Shown piece by piece: positions 1 through 8,646 of a DNA stretch of 64,000 nucleotides. Every line of letters starts with the position of its first letter. The first letter of the stretch is position 1. The notes under the pieces were generated by a model. That model made no database searches, had not been told where the DNA came from, and saw only the letters and a list, made by a program, of their open reading frames with translations. The translations under genes were made by a program, and so were the position numbers. The stretch is from Paraburkholderia phenazinium (GTDB lineage Bacteria; Pseudomonadota; Gammaproteobacteria; Burkholderiales; Burkholderiaceae). The stretch is taken from assembly GCF_900100735.1 (NCBI RefSeq), contig NZ_FNCJ01000012.1, forward strand, positions 186,001 to 250,000, given 5' to 3'.

Positions 1-308
1 AGCATCCAGCCGCGCGGAATCGACACCGCGAGCACTTCGCCGAGCGTGACGCCGGCTTCGGCGCGCAGCACGCCGGTGTGCCAGTCGGCGCTGAGAAAGC
101 GGTCGAGACCGCGCAGATTGAGTACGTGATCCGTCGCGGCAAGGCAGCTATCGCCATAGCTGCGGCCGTTGCCGAACGGCAGTGTGGTGCCGAAGCGCGC
201 GCCCATCTCCCGCAATGACGCCTCTGCACCCTGGCGCCACGACAGCGGATGGCTGGCTTGTGGCGCGTAAGGATAGTGACCCCAGGAGTAGAGTTTGGCG
301 ACGCTCAT
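1..308 (-). CDS. DprE1-like FAD-binding oxidase, N-terminal part (runs off window)
   Basis: The 102 codons visible here begin at an ATG (complement of 306-308) and read MSVAKLYSWGHYPY. They contain a PCMH-type FAD pyrophosphate-binding loop, GNGRSYGDSCL, at about residues 46-56. This is followed by a segment ending RAEAGVTLGEVL. That pattern is typical of the FAD-linked oxidases related to decaprenylphosphoryl-ribose 2'-oxidase (DprE1), which oxidise a polyprenyl-phosphate pentose so that a reductase partner can epimerise it. The gene lies 125 bp downstream of a GT-C-like membrane protein on the same strand and is probably the distal part of the polysaccharide operon. The C-terminal substrate domain is outside the window, so the substrate is inferred only. 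Other VAO-family sugar oxidases remain possible. Confidence 0.75.
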   Translation of the reverse strand, partial: MSVAKLYSWGHYPYAPQASHPLSWRQGAEASLREMGARFGTTLPFGNGRSYGDSCLAATDHVLNLRGLDRFLSADWHTGVLRAEAGVTLGEVLAVSIPRGWM

Positions 309-433
309 TGGGTTGCCCGGCGGACCCACGAAGTGGGCGATAGCGCATCATAGGCGTGACGAGGGGCGCAACACCGTTAGCTACTGCACACACTGACGGT
401 TTGCCACCGTACCGGCGCTGCGGCAGAGCCGGG

Positions 434-2086
434 TCAATGCCCGGCATTCCCGGCGACAGTATCCGGATAGCTGAGTCGATAGATTTCCTGGCAACGCCCG
501 GCGTGAATCGTGTAGCGAAAGCCGATCAACCACGGTTGCACCGGCGAGCAAAAGCGTGCCAGCAGCGTCATCTTGAGTGAGCGGTCGCCGAGAAAACCGA
601 ATCCCGCAGCAGCATCATCCGGTAACACCAGATACTCGACCTCCTTTTGCTCGACGTATTCCGGAACACGGCCGGAGATGAGATACGGAGTGTAGGAGGG
701 GTCGACCAGCGCACCGAGGTCGATAATGCCGCGTTGCCATAGGTAGCTGACGCGCCCGATATCGAAGGCGGCGATCTTCGCATTCGGCGGGAGATGTTGA
801 ATCATCCACTCGCCGATTTGCGCATGCGTATCGTTGATGTGGCCGATACCGTCGATCGTCACCGTACGCCAGGTATTGAGCGATGCGGCGCCGCCAAGCA
901 GCGCAAGAACGACCACGGCAAATCGCGGCCAACGCGCGCCGCTTGCCGCCACACGTTCGAATAACCATAGGAGGCCAAAGCACAGCAGCGGAAACAGCAG
1001 CAGCAGATTCAGCGGCTGATAGCGCCCGCCATGGCCGGCGGAGGGAAAGGTGGCCATGTAGGTGCAGAAATGCAGCAGGGCCCATAACAACAGGAAGTTG
1101 ATCCGGGCGGGGCGTTGCCGGATGAGCGCGTAGGCGCCCAGCATGCCGAGCGCGGCAAGCAGCAGACCGAGCAGCGAAAATTCGCTGTCGAACTGTGTCA
1201 CGGAGGTGAGCTGCGTGACGAAGCCGGTGCTGAACTGGCGGGGCAGACGCATGATCCACGAACCGGCGAAGCGCAGCAGCGAGTGCAGGGTGTGTGGACC
1301 GCCGCTGGTGTGGAAATAGAGCCACGAGCGCCCTTCCATGGTCGCTGGCATGAGCCCATGAGACGTATAAAGGTTGACGCCGAAAACGGCGACGACAAAG
1401 ATTGACCAGATGCCGAGCAGCGCCGCAAAATCGGCGACGCCGCGCAGCCGCTTGGGTCTGGCAACGATCAGTAACGGCGCGAAGATCATCGCTTCCGGCC
1501 GTGTCACGGCGAGCAGGCCAGCGCACAGTCCGGCGAAGATGGCAGTGCGCCGGCGAGTCCGGCTTTCGTCGTCGTACCAGAAATAAATAGCCGCGAGCGT
1601 CAATGCGGTAAAGAGCAAATGCTCCATGCCGATCAGGCCCAGCCAGATGAAATTGCCGCACAGCGCAGGTGTGACTGCCAGAATCCAGCATGACAACGGG
1701 CGCAGTCCATCCCGGTGGGCGAGGCGATGCAGCAGACTGCCGATCAGTACCAGCAGGGCCCAACTCAGGCAAAGGTTATAGAGGACCGGATCGATGCCGC
1801 TCAGGAACGCGTAGTTGGCTGCCTGGATACAGGTCCACAGGATGCTGGTGGTGCCGGAGGACCGTTGACCAGGTTCAAACCCCGGAATGCCGTAAGTGGC
1901 GAGGTTGCGTGCGACGGTCTGATGAATGTAGGAGTCGTCGAGCGGGAAGCCGTATTGCACGCGCAACGCACTGGCGACGACGAGCAAGCTCAGCGTATAG
2001 ACCAGGGTGATCAGCAGAAACTGCCACGGCAACCGCAGGCTGCCCTCGGATTGGACCGTATCAAGGTTATTCGACAACGTTGCCAA
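434..2086 (-). CDS. GT-C-like polytopic membrane protein
   Basis: A protein of about 550 residues with roughly ten hydrophobic segments and a soluble C-terminal part. The first predicted periplasmic loop carries an acidic pair (FPLDDSYIHQ), as in polyprenyl-phosphate-sugar-dependent glycosyltransferases of the GT-C fold. Its layout matches the protein at 46084-47721. The start chosen is TTG at 2086, because an AGGTGA ribosome site sits 4 bp upstream of it. A longer TTG reading from 2128 has no such site, and no ATG lies near the N-terminus. In the exopolysaccharide operon it would add a sugar to lipid-linked or exported glycan at the periplasmic face. No exact family assignment is possible by eye. 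Confidence 0.75.
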   Translation of the reverse strand: MATLSNNLDTVQSEGSLRLPWQFLLITLVYTLSLLVVASALRVQYGFPLDDSYIHQTVARNLATYGIPGFEPGQRSSGTTSILWTCIQAANYAFLSGIDPVLYNLCLSWALLVLIGSLLHRLAHRDGLRPLSCWILAVTPALCGNFIWLGLIGMEHLLFTALTLAAIYFWYDDESRTRRRTAIFAGLCAGLLAVTRPEAMIFAPLLIVARPKRLRGVADFAALLGIWSIFVVAVFGVNLYTSHGLMPATMEGRSWLYFHTSGGPHTLHSLLRFAGSWIMRLPRQFSTGFVTQLTSVTQFDSEFSLLGLLLAALGMLGAYALIRQRPARINFLLLWALLHFCTYMATFPSAGHGGRYQPLNLLLLFPLLCFGLLWLFERVAASGARWPRFAVVVLALLGGAASLNTWRTVTIDGIGHINDTHAQIGEWMIQHLPPNAKIAAFDIGRVSYLWQRGIIDLGALVDPSYTPYLISGRVPEYVEQKEVEYLVLPDDAAAGFGFLGDRSLKMTLLARFCSPVQPWLIGFRYTIHAGRCQEIYRLSYPDTVAGNAGH

Positions 2087-2268
2087 AGACTCACCTCGCA
2101 AGATGGGAGAGCGCGTGCGTCCCGGCAATGGCCGCCCGGGCTCGGACGACTCCGGTCATGCGTGCAAGGATACGATCAATCGGCAGGGCCTATCTGTGCC
2201 CGGCGCCACACAAGCAACCGGGTCGATACGCGTCATCGATACAGGGGCAGTCGTGCTTCCTTTGCCCG

Positions 2269-3555
2269 CTAGCAGGCGACGCGGATGATTGCATCGGTCA
2301 TCCTGGCGACGTAGGCATCCAGCGAGAAATGTTGCTGGACATCGAGCAGCGCCTGATCAGCAAGGCGACGTGCGAGCTCTGGCGCGGCGCGCAAGGTTTC
2401 GATGGCGTCGGCGAGCGTGGCCGGGTTGCCCGGTGGTACCAGCCAGCCATTCTTGCGATGGCGCACGATTTCGACCACGCCGCCGGCGGCCGCGGCAATC
2501 ACCGGACGGCCTGCCGCCATGCCTTCTATGATGACGCGGCCAAACGGCTCAGGCTCGGTCGACGTGTGCAGAATCACGTCGACCGCTTTCATCCACGCGG
2601 GCATATCGTCACGAAAGCCGGCGAAGTGCAGGCGTTGCTCGACGCCAAGGCGGGTGGCCTGCCGGCGCAACGACTCCACATAAGCCTGTTCGCCGAACAG
2701 GGCGGAGCCGACCAGCACCAGATGCATATCAGGCAGTAACGCGAGCGCTTCCAGCGCAATATGCTGCCCCTTCCACGGTGCGAGGCGGCCGAACAGACCG
2801 ATCAGATGAACCTCGTCAGGCAGGCCGAGGAGTTGCCGGATGGTGCCTGCGTCTTCGCCATCGGTGCGACTGAATTCGTCGACATCGACGCCGTTATGCA
2901 CAACGGGCACCGATTCTGGCGGGCATTTGATCAAATCGACCAGCGAGACGGCGGAGGCGCGCGAGTTCGCCACGATGTGGTCGACGGCGTAGCGGGTGAT
3001 CCACTTGACGATCAGGCGCTGAAAGAAGCCGAAATGCTCGCGAGTCATGATGTCGTGCAGATGCCAGATGATCTTCTTGCGGTGCAGTGGCTTGCCCAGT
3101 GCGCCGAGCACGAGCGCCTTCTGCGTGTTGAGGAACAGGATGTCGAACTGTCGCGCGTGCCGGGCAATCGCACGAACCTGGCGCAGAATGCCCGGCAGTG
3201 CGAAGAACCAGTTCAGGTGCAGCGCCTCCTTGTTGATCTTCGAGACGCTTGCTTCGAGTGTGAGATGAACCTTCACCTGCATCGACTCGAGGCGCTGACG
3301 AAACGGGCCGTCGCTCAACAGCAGCACTTCTCGGTGCGCAGTCCAGCGCACGGCGAGGGGGAGCAACGAAAATTCGGCGCCGCCGAGTTGCCCGCTCTGA
3401 TCGACAAAAAGAACACTGGGTACGGCGATGGGTTCCGCTTTCGATGCGGCCTCAGAGATGAAAGAGGGGGCCGCGAGGGCGGCTTCGTCAGTCGTTAGGG
3501 TGCGGTTCATCGCCGTTTTGCCCGAGGTGTTGTTGTTTGTGTCGTGATTATTCAC
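2269..3555 (-). CDS. GT4-family glycosyltransferase
   Basis: A GT-B fold retaining glycosyltransferase of 428 residues. The N-terminal domain has a GGAEF nucleotide-sugar/acceptor loop (FVDQSGQLGGAEF). The C-terminal domain has HNGVD, then GRLAPWKGQH, and the EX7E motif EPFGRVIIEG that contacts the donor sugar. The start used is GTG at 3555. An in-frame ATG at 3510 is equally possible, because neither has a strong ribosome site. It is a close paralog of the next gene at 3634-4884. Membership of the exopolysaccharide operon suggests it adds one residue to the lipid-linked repeat unit on the cytoplasmic face. Donor and linkage cannot be read from sequence. Confidence 0.88.
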   Translation of the reverse strand: MNNHDTNNNTSGKTAMNRTLTTDEAALAAPSFISEAASKAEPIAVPSVLFVDQSGQLGGAEFSLLPLAVRWTAHREVLLLSDGPFRQRLESMQVKVHLTLEASVSKINKEALHLNWFFALPGILRQVRAIARHARQFDILFLNTQKALVLGALGKPLHRKKIIWHLHDIMTREHFGFFQRLIVKWITRYAVDHIVANSRASAVSLVDLIKCPPESVPVVHNGVDVDEFSRTDGEDAGTIRQLLGLPDEVHLIGLFGRLAPWKGQHIALEALALLPDMHLVLVGSALFGEQAYVESLRRQATRLGVEQRLHFAGFRDDMPAWMKAVDVILHTSTEPEPFGRVIIEGMAAGRPVIAAAAGGVVEIVRHRKNGWLVPPGNPATLADAIETLRAAPELARRLADQALLDVQQHFSLDAYVARMTDAIIRVAC

Positions 3556-3633
3556 GCAACAACTAGTCGGGAACGTACGCGTTCGAACTTACGGCGACTG
3601 ACAGTGGGTTTACATTTTCCCGTCTGCCCAGCG

Positions 3634-4884
3634 CTAGTCCTGGCGCTTCGCGTGATGGATCACGCGGGTCATCTGCTCGAGATACCGTTCGAGAGAAAAG
3701 TCGGCTCGAACGTCGGCGCAACCTTGATCGGCAAGCCGTTGCGCGAGTTCAGGCATGACGCGCAAAGTCTCGATGGCCTCGACGAGGGCATCTGCGTCGC
3801 CGGGCTGCACGAGCCAGCCGTTCTGGCGATGCCGGACAATCTCCAGCATGCCGCCCGCTGCTGCGGCGACGACCGGCCGGGCGGCGGCCATCCCTTCGAT
3901 AATCACGCGGCCAAACGGTTCGGGCTCGGTTGAGGTATGCAAGATCAGATTCATCGCTGTCATCCACGCCGGGATGTCGTCGCGAAGACCGGCGAAATGC
4001 ACGCGCTCGCGCACTCCGAGTTGCTCGGCCTGACGCTCCAACGCATGCGCGTAGGCGTCCTCGCCGAACAGCGCCGCACCCACCAGCACCAGATGAACGT
4101 GAGGCAAGCGCGGCAGCGCCGCAATGGCGACATGCTGACCCTTCCATGGCGCGAGACGTCCGAACAGGCCGGCCAACCACGCAGTTTCCGGGAGTCCAAG
4201 ACGCCGCCGCAGTGCGCGCAGATCGCCCGTGTCGACCGGGGTAAAAGCCGATGCGTCGACGCCGTTGTGAATCACGGTCACTGCATCCGCAGGAAGACCG
4301 GTGAGCGCGATCAGCGCGTTGGCAGTTGCGCTTGAATTGGCGACGAACTGGTCGATGGCGTGGCGCGCGAGCCACCGGACGATTTGCAGTTGCAGCGGGC
4401 CAAAATGATCGCGGGTCATGACGTCGTGCACGTGCCACACGACTGGCCGGCGATGCAAGGGCTTGCCGAGCGCACCGAGCACAAGCGCTTTCTGGGTGTT
4501 CAGGAAGAGCACGTCAAAGCGCCTGGCCCGCGCGGCAATCACGCGGATCTGGCCGATGATGCCAGGGATCGCCTTCAACCAGCCAAGGCGTAAGTTGTCT
4601 CTGCGAATCGCAACGACGCGGGCGTGGCTCGACACCTGAACGCGTACCCCGAGTGCTTCGAGACGCGCGCGAAATGGGCCGTCCGATAGCAGCAGCACTT
4701 CGCTGTGCGAGACGCAGCGCGCCGCAAGCGGAAGCAGACATAGCTCCGCGCCGCCAGGCTGGCCGCTCTGGTCGACAAACAGGACGCTCGGCGTGCTGGG
4801 GGTCTCGGCAGGACTGGCGTCGCTGGCAGCAATCGCCGCAGCTCTGGCGGACGCCGCATGGTCTGGGAGTTCGAATGCATTCAT
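3634..4884 (-). CDS. GT4-family glycosyltransferase, paralog of its neighbour
   Basis: A 416-residue GT4 enzyme starting at MNAFELPDHA (ATG at 4884). A longer reading upstream is Arg/Pro-rich and looks non-coding. It shares long stretches with the gene at 2269-3555: FVDQSGQPGGAEL, LLLSDGPFR, FLNTQKALVLGALGKPLHR, GRLAPWKGQH and HTSTEPEPFGRVIIEGMAA. The pair therefore looks like a tandem duplication that has since diverged. The EX7E motif and the GGAE loop are intact. It lies between the tyrosine kinase gene (107 bp upstream) and its paralog (78 bp downstream) and is expected to build the exopolysaccharide repeat unit. Donor specificity is unknown. Confidence 0.88.
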   Translation of the reverse strand: MNAFELPDHAASARAAAIAASDASPAETPSTPSVLFVDQSGQPGGAELCLLPLAARCVSHSEVLLLSDGPFRARLEALGVRVQVSSHARVVAIRRDNLRLGWLKAIPGIIGQIRVIAARARRFDVLFLNTQKALVLGALGKPLHRRPVVWHVHDVMTRDHFGPLQLQIVRWLARHAIDQFVANSSATANALIALTGLPADAVTVIHNGVDASAFTPVDTGDLRALRRRLGLPETAWLAGLFGRLAPWKGQHVAIAALPRLPHVHLVLVGAALFGEDAYAHALERQAEQLGVRERVHFAGLRDDIPAWMTAMNLILHTSTEPEPFGRVIIEGMAAARPVVAAAAGGMLEIVRHRQNGWLVQPGDADALVEAIETLRVMPELAQRLADQGCADVRADFSLERYLEQMTRVIHHAKRQD

Positions 4885-4991
4885 CGGCGGGGATCCAGGC
4901 GAACGGAGAGTGGGCCGGCAACGCGATGCACTGCCGGGAGCAAGGCGGCCGTCCGGGACGGCCACTGCCCGGCCTCAGCCCGTGCGTCTTG

Positions 4992-7346
4992 CTACTTCGT
5001 ACCGCCGCCCGGCTGCTCACCTGCCGTGTAAGCATAGGCATAGGTGTAGTCTGAAGCGCCATAGCGGCCGCCATTCCTGAGCGGCACGGCATTGATCACA
5101 CCGCCGATCAGGCGCGCGCGTGCACGGCGCAACTTTTTGAGCGATTCGGCAATGTCGCGTTCGGTATGCGCGCCCGAGCGCATCACCAATACCGTCGAAC
5201 CGGCGATGTTCGCGATGATCGCGGCGTCCGCCGCCGCGAGCAGGGGCGGCGTATCGACGATCACCAGATCGAATTGCTGCTCGAAGCGTGCGAGGACTTC
5301 GGTAAAGCGGGTCGAGGTGAGAATTTCCGAGGGGTTGGGCGGATACGCCCCTGCGGCGATGAAGTGCAGTCCGTCGACACCTGTGGGCCGCGCCACGACC
5401 TCGAGGTCGATCTGCCCGGTCAACAGTTCAGTGAGGCCGCCATTCGGTGCGCGCCCGAGGTATTGCGCGAGCCGGCCGCGGCGCAAGTCTGCATCGATCA
5501 GCAGCACGCGCCTGCCCGTCTCGGCGAGCAGGGCGGCGAGGTTCGCACACAGGAAGCTCTTGCCGTCGGATGGGGCAGGGCTGGTAAATGCCACGACGCG
5601 GTTGGGGGCGTCGATCAGCCCAAACTGCAGCGTCGCACGCAGACCGCGCAGACCTTCTACGGCCGTGTCGAACGGATTCGTCTTGGCCAGCAATGGCCGC
5701 ACCGGTTTGTGCATGACCGGCATGACGGTCTGCGTGCCGACCGTCGCCGTTGCCGCCGCAGCGGTCGCCGCCGCTGCTGTCGCGCTCACGCCGAAGCGGG
5801 CGGCGGTGCCCGGCAGTGCGGCGGGGGTGTGGTTCGCGGAGAGCCGGTCGTTGCGTGCCTGTTCGGCGCTATAGGAGATCGAGCCGAAGATGGGCATCTG
5901 AAAACGGCGCTCGATAAACTCCGGATCGGCCACGCCCGTGAAGAAGGTCCGGCGGCAGAAGGCGAACAGCACGCCCGCGATGATGCCGAGTGCCGTTCCC
6001 GCGGAAATGATCAAGGCGGATTTCGGACGCACCGGCGAAGAGGGCAGTAGCGCTTCGTCAATGATGTGCACGTTGCCGATCGTGCCGGCGCGGGTGATCG
6101 ACAGTTCCTGAATCTTGTTGAGCAGTGCGACGTAGATGTCTTCGGCTACCTTGGCATCGCGCTGCAGTGACATCGCTTCGCGCTCGGAACGCGGCAGGGT
6201 CTTGAAGTGATCGTCAAAGCGATCCTTTTGCTGCTGCATCGAGGCCAGTTGCGAGTCGAGCGTCTGCACTTCGAGACTGTCGGGCGTAAAGCGTGTCAGC
6301 AGTTCGGCGCGCGTGACGCGCATCGCGGCAATGGCTTTCTCGTATTCGAGTCCACCCGAGAGGTAGACCGACGCCTCCACGGTTGGCTGGAACGAGCCGC
6401 TACGTGACTGATATTCCGAGAGTGCGGTTTCGGCGCGCTGTACTTCGGCACGCAGGCGCGGCATTTCACTGTTCAGGAAATTGAGCATCCGGCTCGCTTC
6501 TTCCTGAGCGCGCGCCTGGCGATGCCTCAGATACGATTGCGCGACGGCGTTCGTAATCGCCGTGATCGCATGCGGGTCCGGGCCCATGAACGACAGTTGC
6601 ACGATGCCGGTGTCGTGTCCCTTTTCCATCACCTGCAAGCCACCCGCCAGTCCAGTGACCGCGTCGAGTTGAGGGAAGCGCATCACGTAGAATTCGGTGT
6701 CGGGGCGGGCAACGAGGGTCGTGACGTCGATCGATATGCCGCTGCCGGTGGCGCGCCGTCCCGCGACGCCCGTCAGGAGCAGCTTGCCGTACTGATCGAA
6801 GAGCTGATAGCGCCCGGCGCCGAGCGCGCGCAACGTGAGTGTGGCCCCCTCGAGCGGGGCCGGCACGGAGATGGAATCCACCGCAAATTCCTCGCCTCCC
6901 CATGCATAGGCGCCCATGCCGAACAGCGCGCCGAGCGGATGCCCATCACGGGCAAATAGCGAGGTAATCCGGCTGAGGTAGGGCATGGTCCGCGGCCACG
7001 CACCGAAGTTCAGCTTGAATTGCTCGACGACCGGTTCGACGACGGCGCGGCTTTTGATAATTTCAATTTCGGCATCGGTATGCACGCCGCCCGAGGGCAT
7101 GAGCGAGGCCAGTGCGGGCGAACTCGAACCGACGTTGCCCGCGCCTGAATCGACCTGGATCAGCGCATCGGCAGAATAGATCGGCGTGGAGATTTTGGCG
7201 TAAACCGTCGCAGCCAGAATCACTGCAGCAGCGATGCCGATGACCCACCAGATCTGCTCGATGATCATCCGGCCCAGGTCCCGCATTACGGCATCCTCTT
7301 CGCCGCCGGGCGCCACCGTGGCTTCAATCGTGTCATAGGTACTCAT
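4992..7346 (-). CDS. Polysaccharide copolymerase and BY-type tyrosine autokinase (Wzc/GumC/EpsB type)
   Basis: An inner-membrane protein of 784 residues controlling chain length and export of exopolysaccharide. A Wzz-type N-terminal region has a membrane segment at about 31-50 and a second at about 443-463, flanking a long periplasmic coiled-coil part. An Ala-rich linker (about 521-536) leads to the cytoplasmic kinase. The kinase shows Walker A around K596 (APSDGKS), Walker A' LLIDAD at 615-620 and Walker B VIVDTP near 695-700. The C-terminus has a tyrosine cluster (Y762, Y767, Y769, Y771, Y773) for autophosphorylation. No cognate tyrosine phosphatase gene is visible in the window. It is 29 bp downstream of the Wza-type gene. 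Confidence 0.95.
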   Translation of the reverse strand: MSTYDTIEATVAPGGEEDAVMRDLGRMIIEQIWWVIGIAAAVILAATVYAKISTPIYSADALIQVDSGAGNVGSSSPALASLMPSGGVHTDAEIEIIKSRAVVEPVVEQFKLNFGAWPRTMPYLSRITSLFARDGHPLGALFGMGAYAWGGEEFAVDSISVPAPLEGATLTLRALGAGRYQLFDQYGKLLLTGVAGRRATGSGISIDVTTLVARPDTEFYVMRFPQLDAVTGLAGGLQVMEKGHDTGIVQLSFMGPDPHAITAITNAVAQSYLRHRQARAQEEASRMLNFLNSEMPRLRAEVQRAETALSEYQSRSGSFQPTVEASVYLSGGLEYEKAIAAMRVTRAELLTRFTPDSLEVQTLDSQLASMQQQKDRFDDHFKTLPRSEREAMSLQRDAKVAEDIYVALLNKIQELSITRAGTIGNVHIIDEALLPSSPVRPKSALIISAGTALGIIAGVLFAFCRRTFFTGVADPEFIERRFQMPIFGSISYSAEQARNDRLSANHTPAALPGTAARFGVSATAAAATAAAATATVGTQTVMPVMHKPVRPLLAKTNPFDTAVEGLRGLRATLQFGLIDAPNRVVAFTSPAPSDGKSFLCANLAALLAETGRRVLLIDADLRRGRLAQYLGRAPNGGLTELLTGQIDLEVVARPTGVDGLHFIAAGAYPPNPSEILTSTRFTEVLARFEQQFDLVIVDTPPLLAAADAAIIANIAGSTVLVMRSGAHTERDIAESLKKLRRARARLIGGVINAVPLRNGGRYGASDYTYAYAYTAGEQPGGGTK

Positions 7347-7375
7347 GTGTCACTCCGTTGCGCGGCATCAGGGCG

Positions 7376-8605
7376 TCAGTTCAATTCTTTGTAGAAGAAA
7401 AGCGTATTCAGAGCCGGTGAAATGGTGTCTAGCAACCGGTTGAAGCGCGCCGAATTGGCGACCTGGACATAGACGACGTCCTTCGGCTGCAACTCGAACT
7501 TTGTCATCAGCAGCACGGCGTCCACCTGGGTCATGTCCAGCCGGAAAATCTCCGGATTGAGCGCTTTCTCCGCGGCTACCTTGTCCGTGCCTGTCGGAAC
7601 CATGCCGCGTATCACATAGATGAGACGCGGATCGGCTGACTTCACTTCGAGGCTGCCCGCGCCGGTAATGGCGTCGGCGAGGGTCAGGCGGCCACGGTTC
7701 ATGGGTAGGGAGGTAGGCTTGCCTACTTCGCCCAGCACGAACACGCGGCTATTGGAGCGGTCCGGCACGTCGATGATGTCGCCGTCCTCCAGCAGGACGT
7801 TTTGTTGCTTTTCGCCGGTTTCGAGCAGTGCGGCTACGTCGATGGTATGGCGCGTGCCGTCGCGCGTTACCCCGACGTTCTGCAGATCCGCGTCGACCAG
7901 CGCCCCGCCGGCCCGGTTAATCGCATCGAGGATGGTGAGCGGAAGGTCGGTAATCGATTCCGCTTCAGGCGTGCGGACGTTGCCCGTTACCTGCACCGAT
8001 TGGCTGTTGAAACCCGACACGCGGACGTCGAGCTGCGGATTGCGGATCGTTTTAGAGAGTGCCTGTGTCAGCTGCTGCTGGACCTGCTCGGCTGTCTTGC
8101 CGAGAACCTTGATCCGGCCGACGCGTGGGAAAAAGATCGTGCCATCGTTTGCGACCCGCACCACCATGCCGCCTTCAACGCCACCGGATGCCGCCGCTGC
8201 GCCTGCGGAACCGCCTGCACCGATGGATCCGCCTCCCGCGCTGGTGCCGCCGGCGCCCTGCAGTTGCGGCAACGGTGGCGCTCCTCCCGCCAGGCCGGCG
8301 CCGCCAGTCAGCTCCGGATGGTCCCAGACGATGACGGTCAGTTGATCGTTAATGCCGATCCTGTAGGTGTAATTCGCGCGGCTCGTCTTGTCGAGACAAG
8401 TAAGCGGACAGGGCGGCACCACCTGGGCTGCCCGCACTTTTCTAAAGTAATCGATATCGATCGGCACGACCGGGTAGGTTGGCGCAGCCACTTCCGGCTG
8501 CGCAGTCTGGTCGAGACGCGCCGAGTCGAGATAGGGCCCCGGCGCCAGCGAACAGGCGCATAGCGATGCGGTCACCAGGCCGGCGAGCAGTGTTCTGGTC
8601 TTCAT
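7376..8605 (-). CDS. wza: Outer-membrane polysaccharide export lipoprotein, Wza type
   Basis: A 409-residue lipoprotein forming the outer-membrane channel for exopolysaccharide. The start at 8605 (MKTRTLLAGL) has AAGGAC upstream and gives a lipoprotein signal with lipobox L15-C16-A17-C18. The polysaccharide-export domain begins at YRIGINDQLTVIVWDHPEL (about 81-99), followed by SLBB-type repeats (VQVTGNVRTPEA; VFVLGEVGKPTSLPM). An unusual Gly/Ala/Ser-rich insertion lies at about 101-146, inside the export domain after the DHPEL segment. The C-terminus resembles the amphipathic membrane-spanning helix region. The partner copolymerase is encoded directly downstream. The symbol is given by family resemblance. 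Confidence 0.93.
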   Translation of the reverse strand: MKTRTLLAGLVTASLCACSLAPGPYLDSARLDQTAQPEVAAPTYPVVPIDIDYFRKVRAAQVVPPCPLTCLDKTSRANYTYRIGINDQLTVIVWDHPELTGGAGLAGGAPPLPQLQGAGGTSAGGGSIGAGGSAGAAAASGGVEGGMVVRVANDGTIFFPRVGRIKVLGKTAEQVQQQLTQALSKTIRNPQLDVRVSGFNSQSVQVTGNVRTPEAESITDLPLTILDAINRAGGALVDADLQNVGVTRDGTRHTIDVAALLETGEKQQNVLLEDGDIIDVPDRSNSRVFVLGEVGKPTSLPMNRGRLTLADAITGAGSLEVKSADPRLIYVIRGMVPTGTDKVAAEKALNPEIFRLDMTQVDAVLLMTKFELQPKDVVYVQVANSARFNRLLDTISPALNTLFFYKELN

Positions 8606-8646
8606 GATATTTATGGTCCTTGCGTTACAAGATGCGCCTGAGGTCT

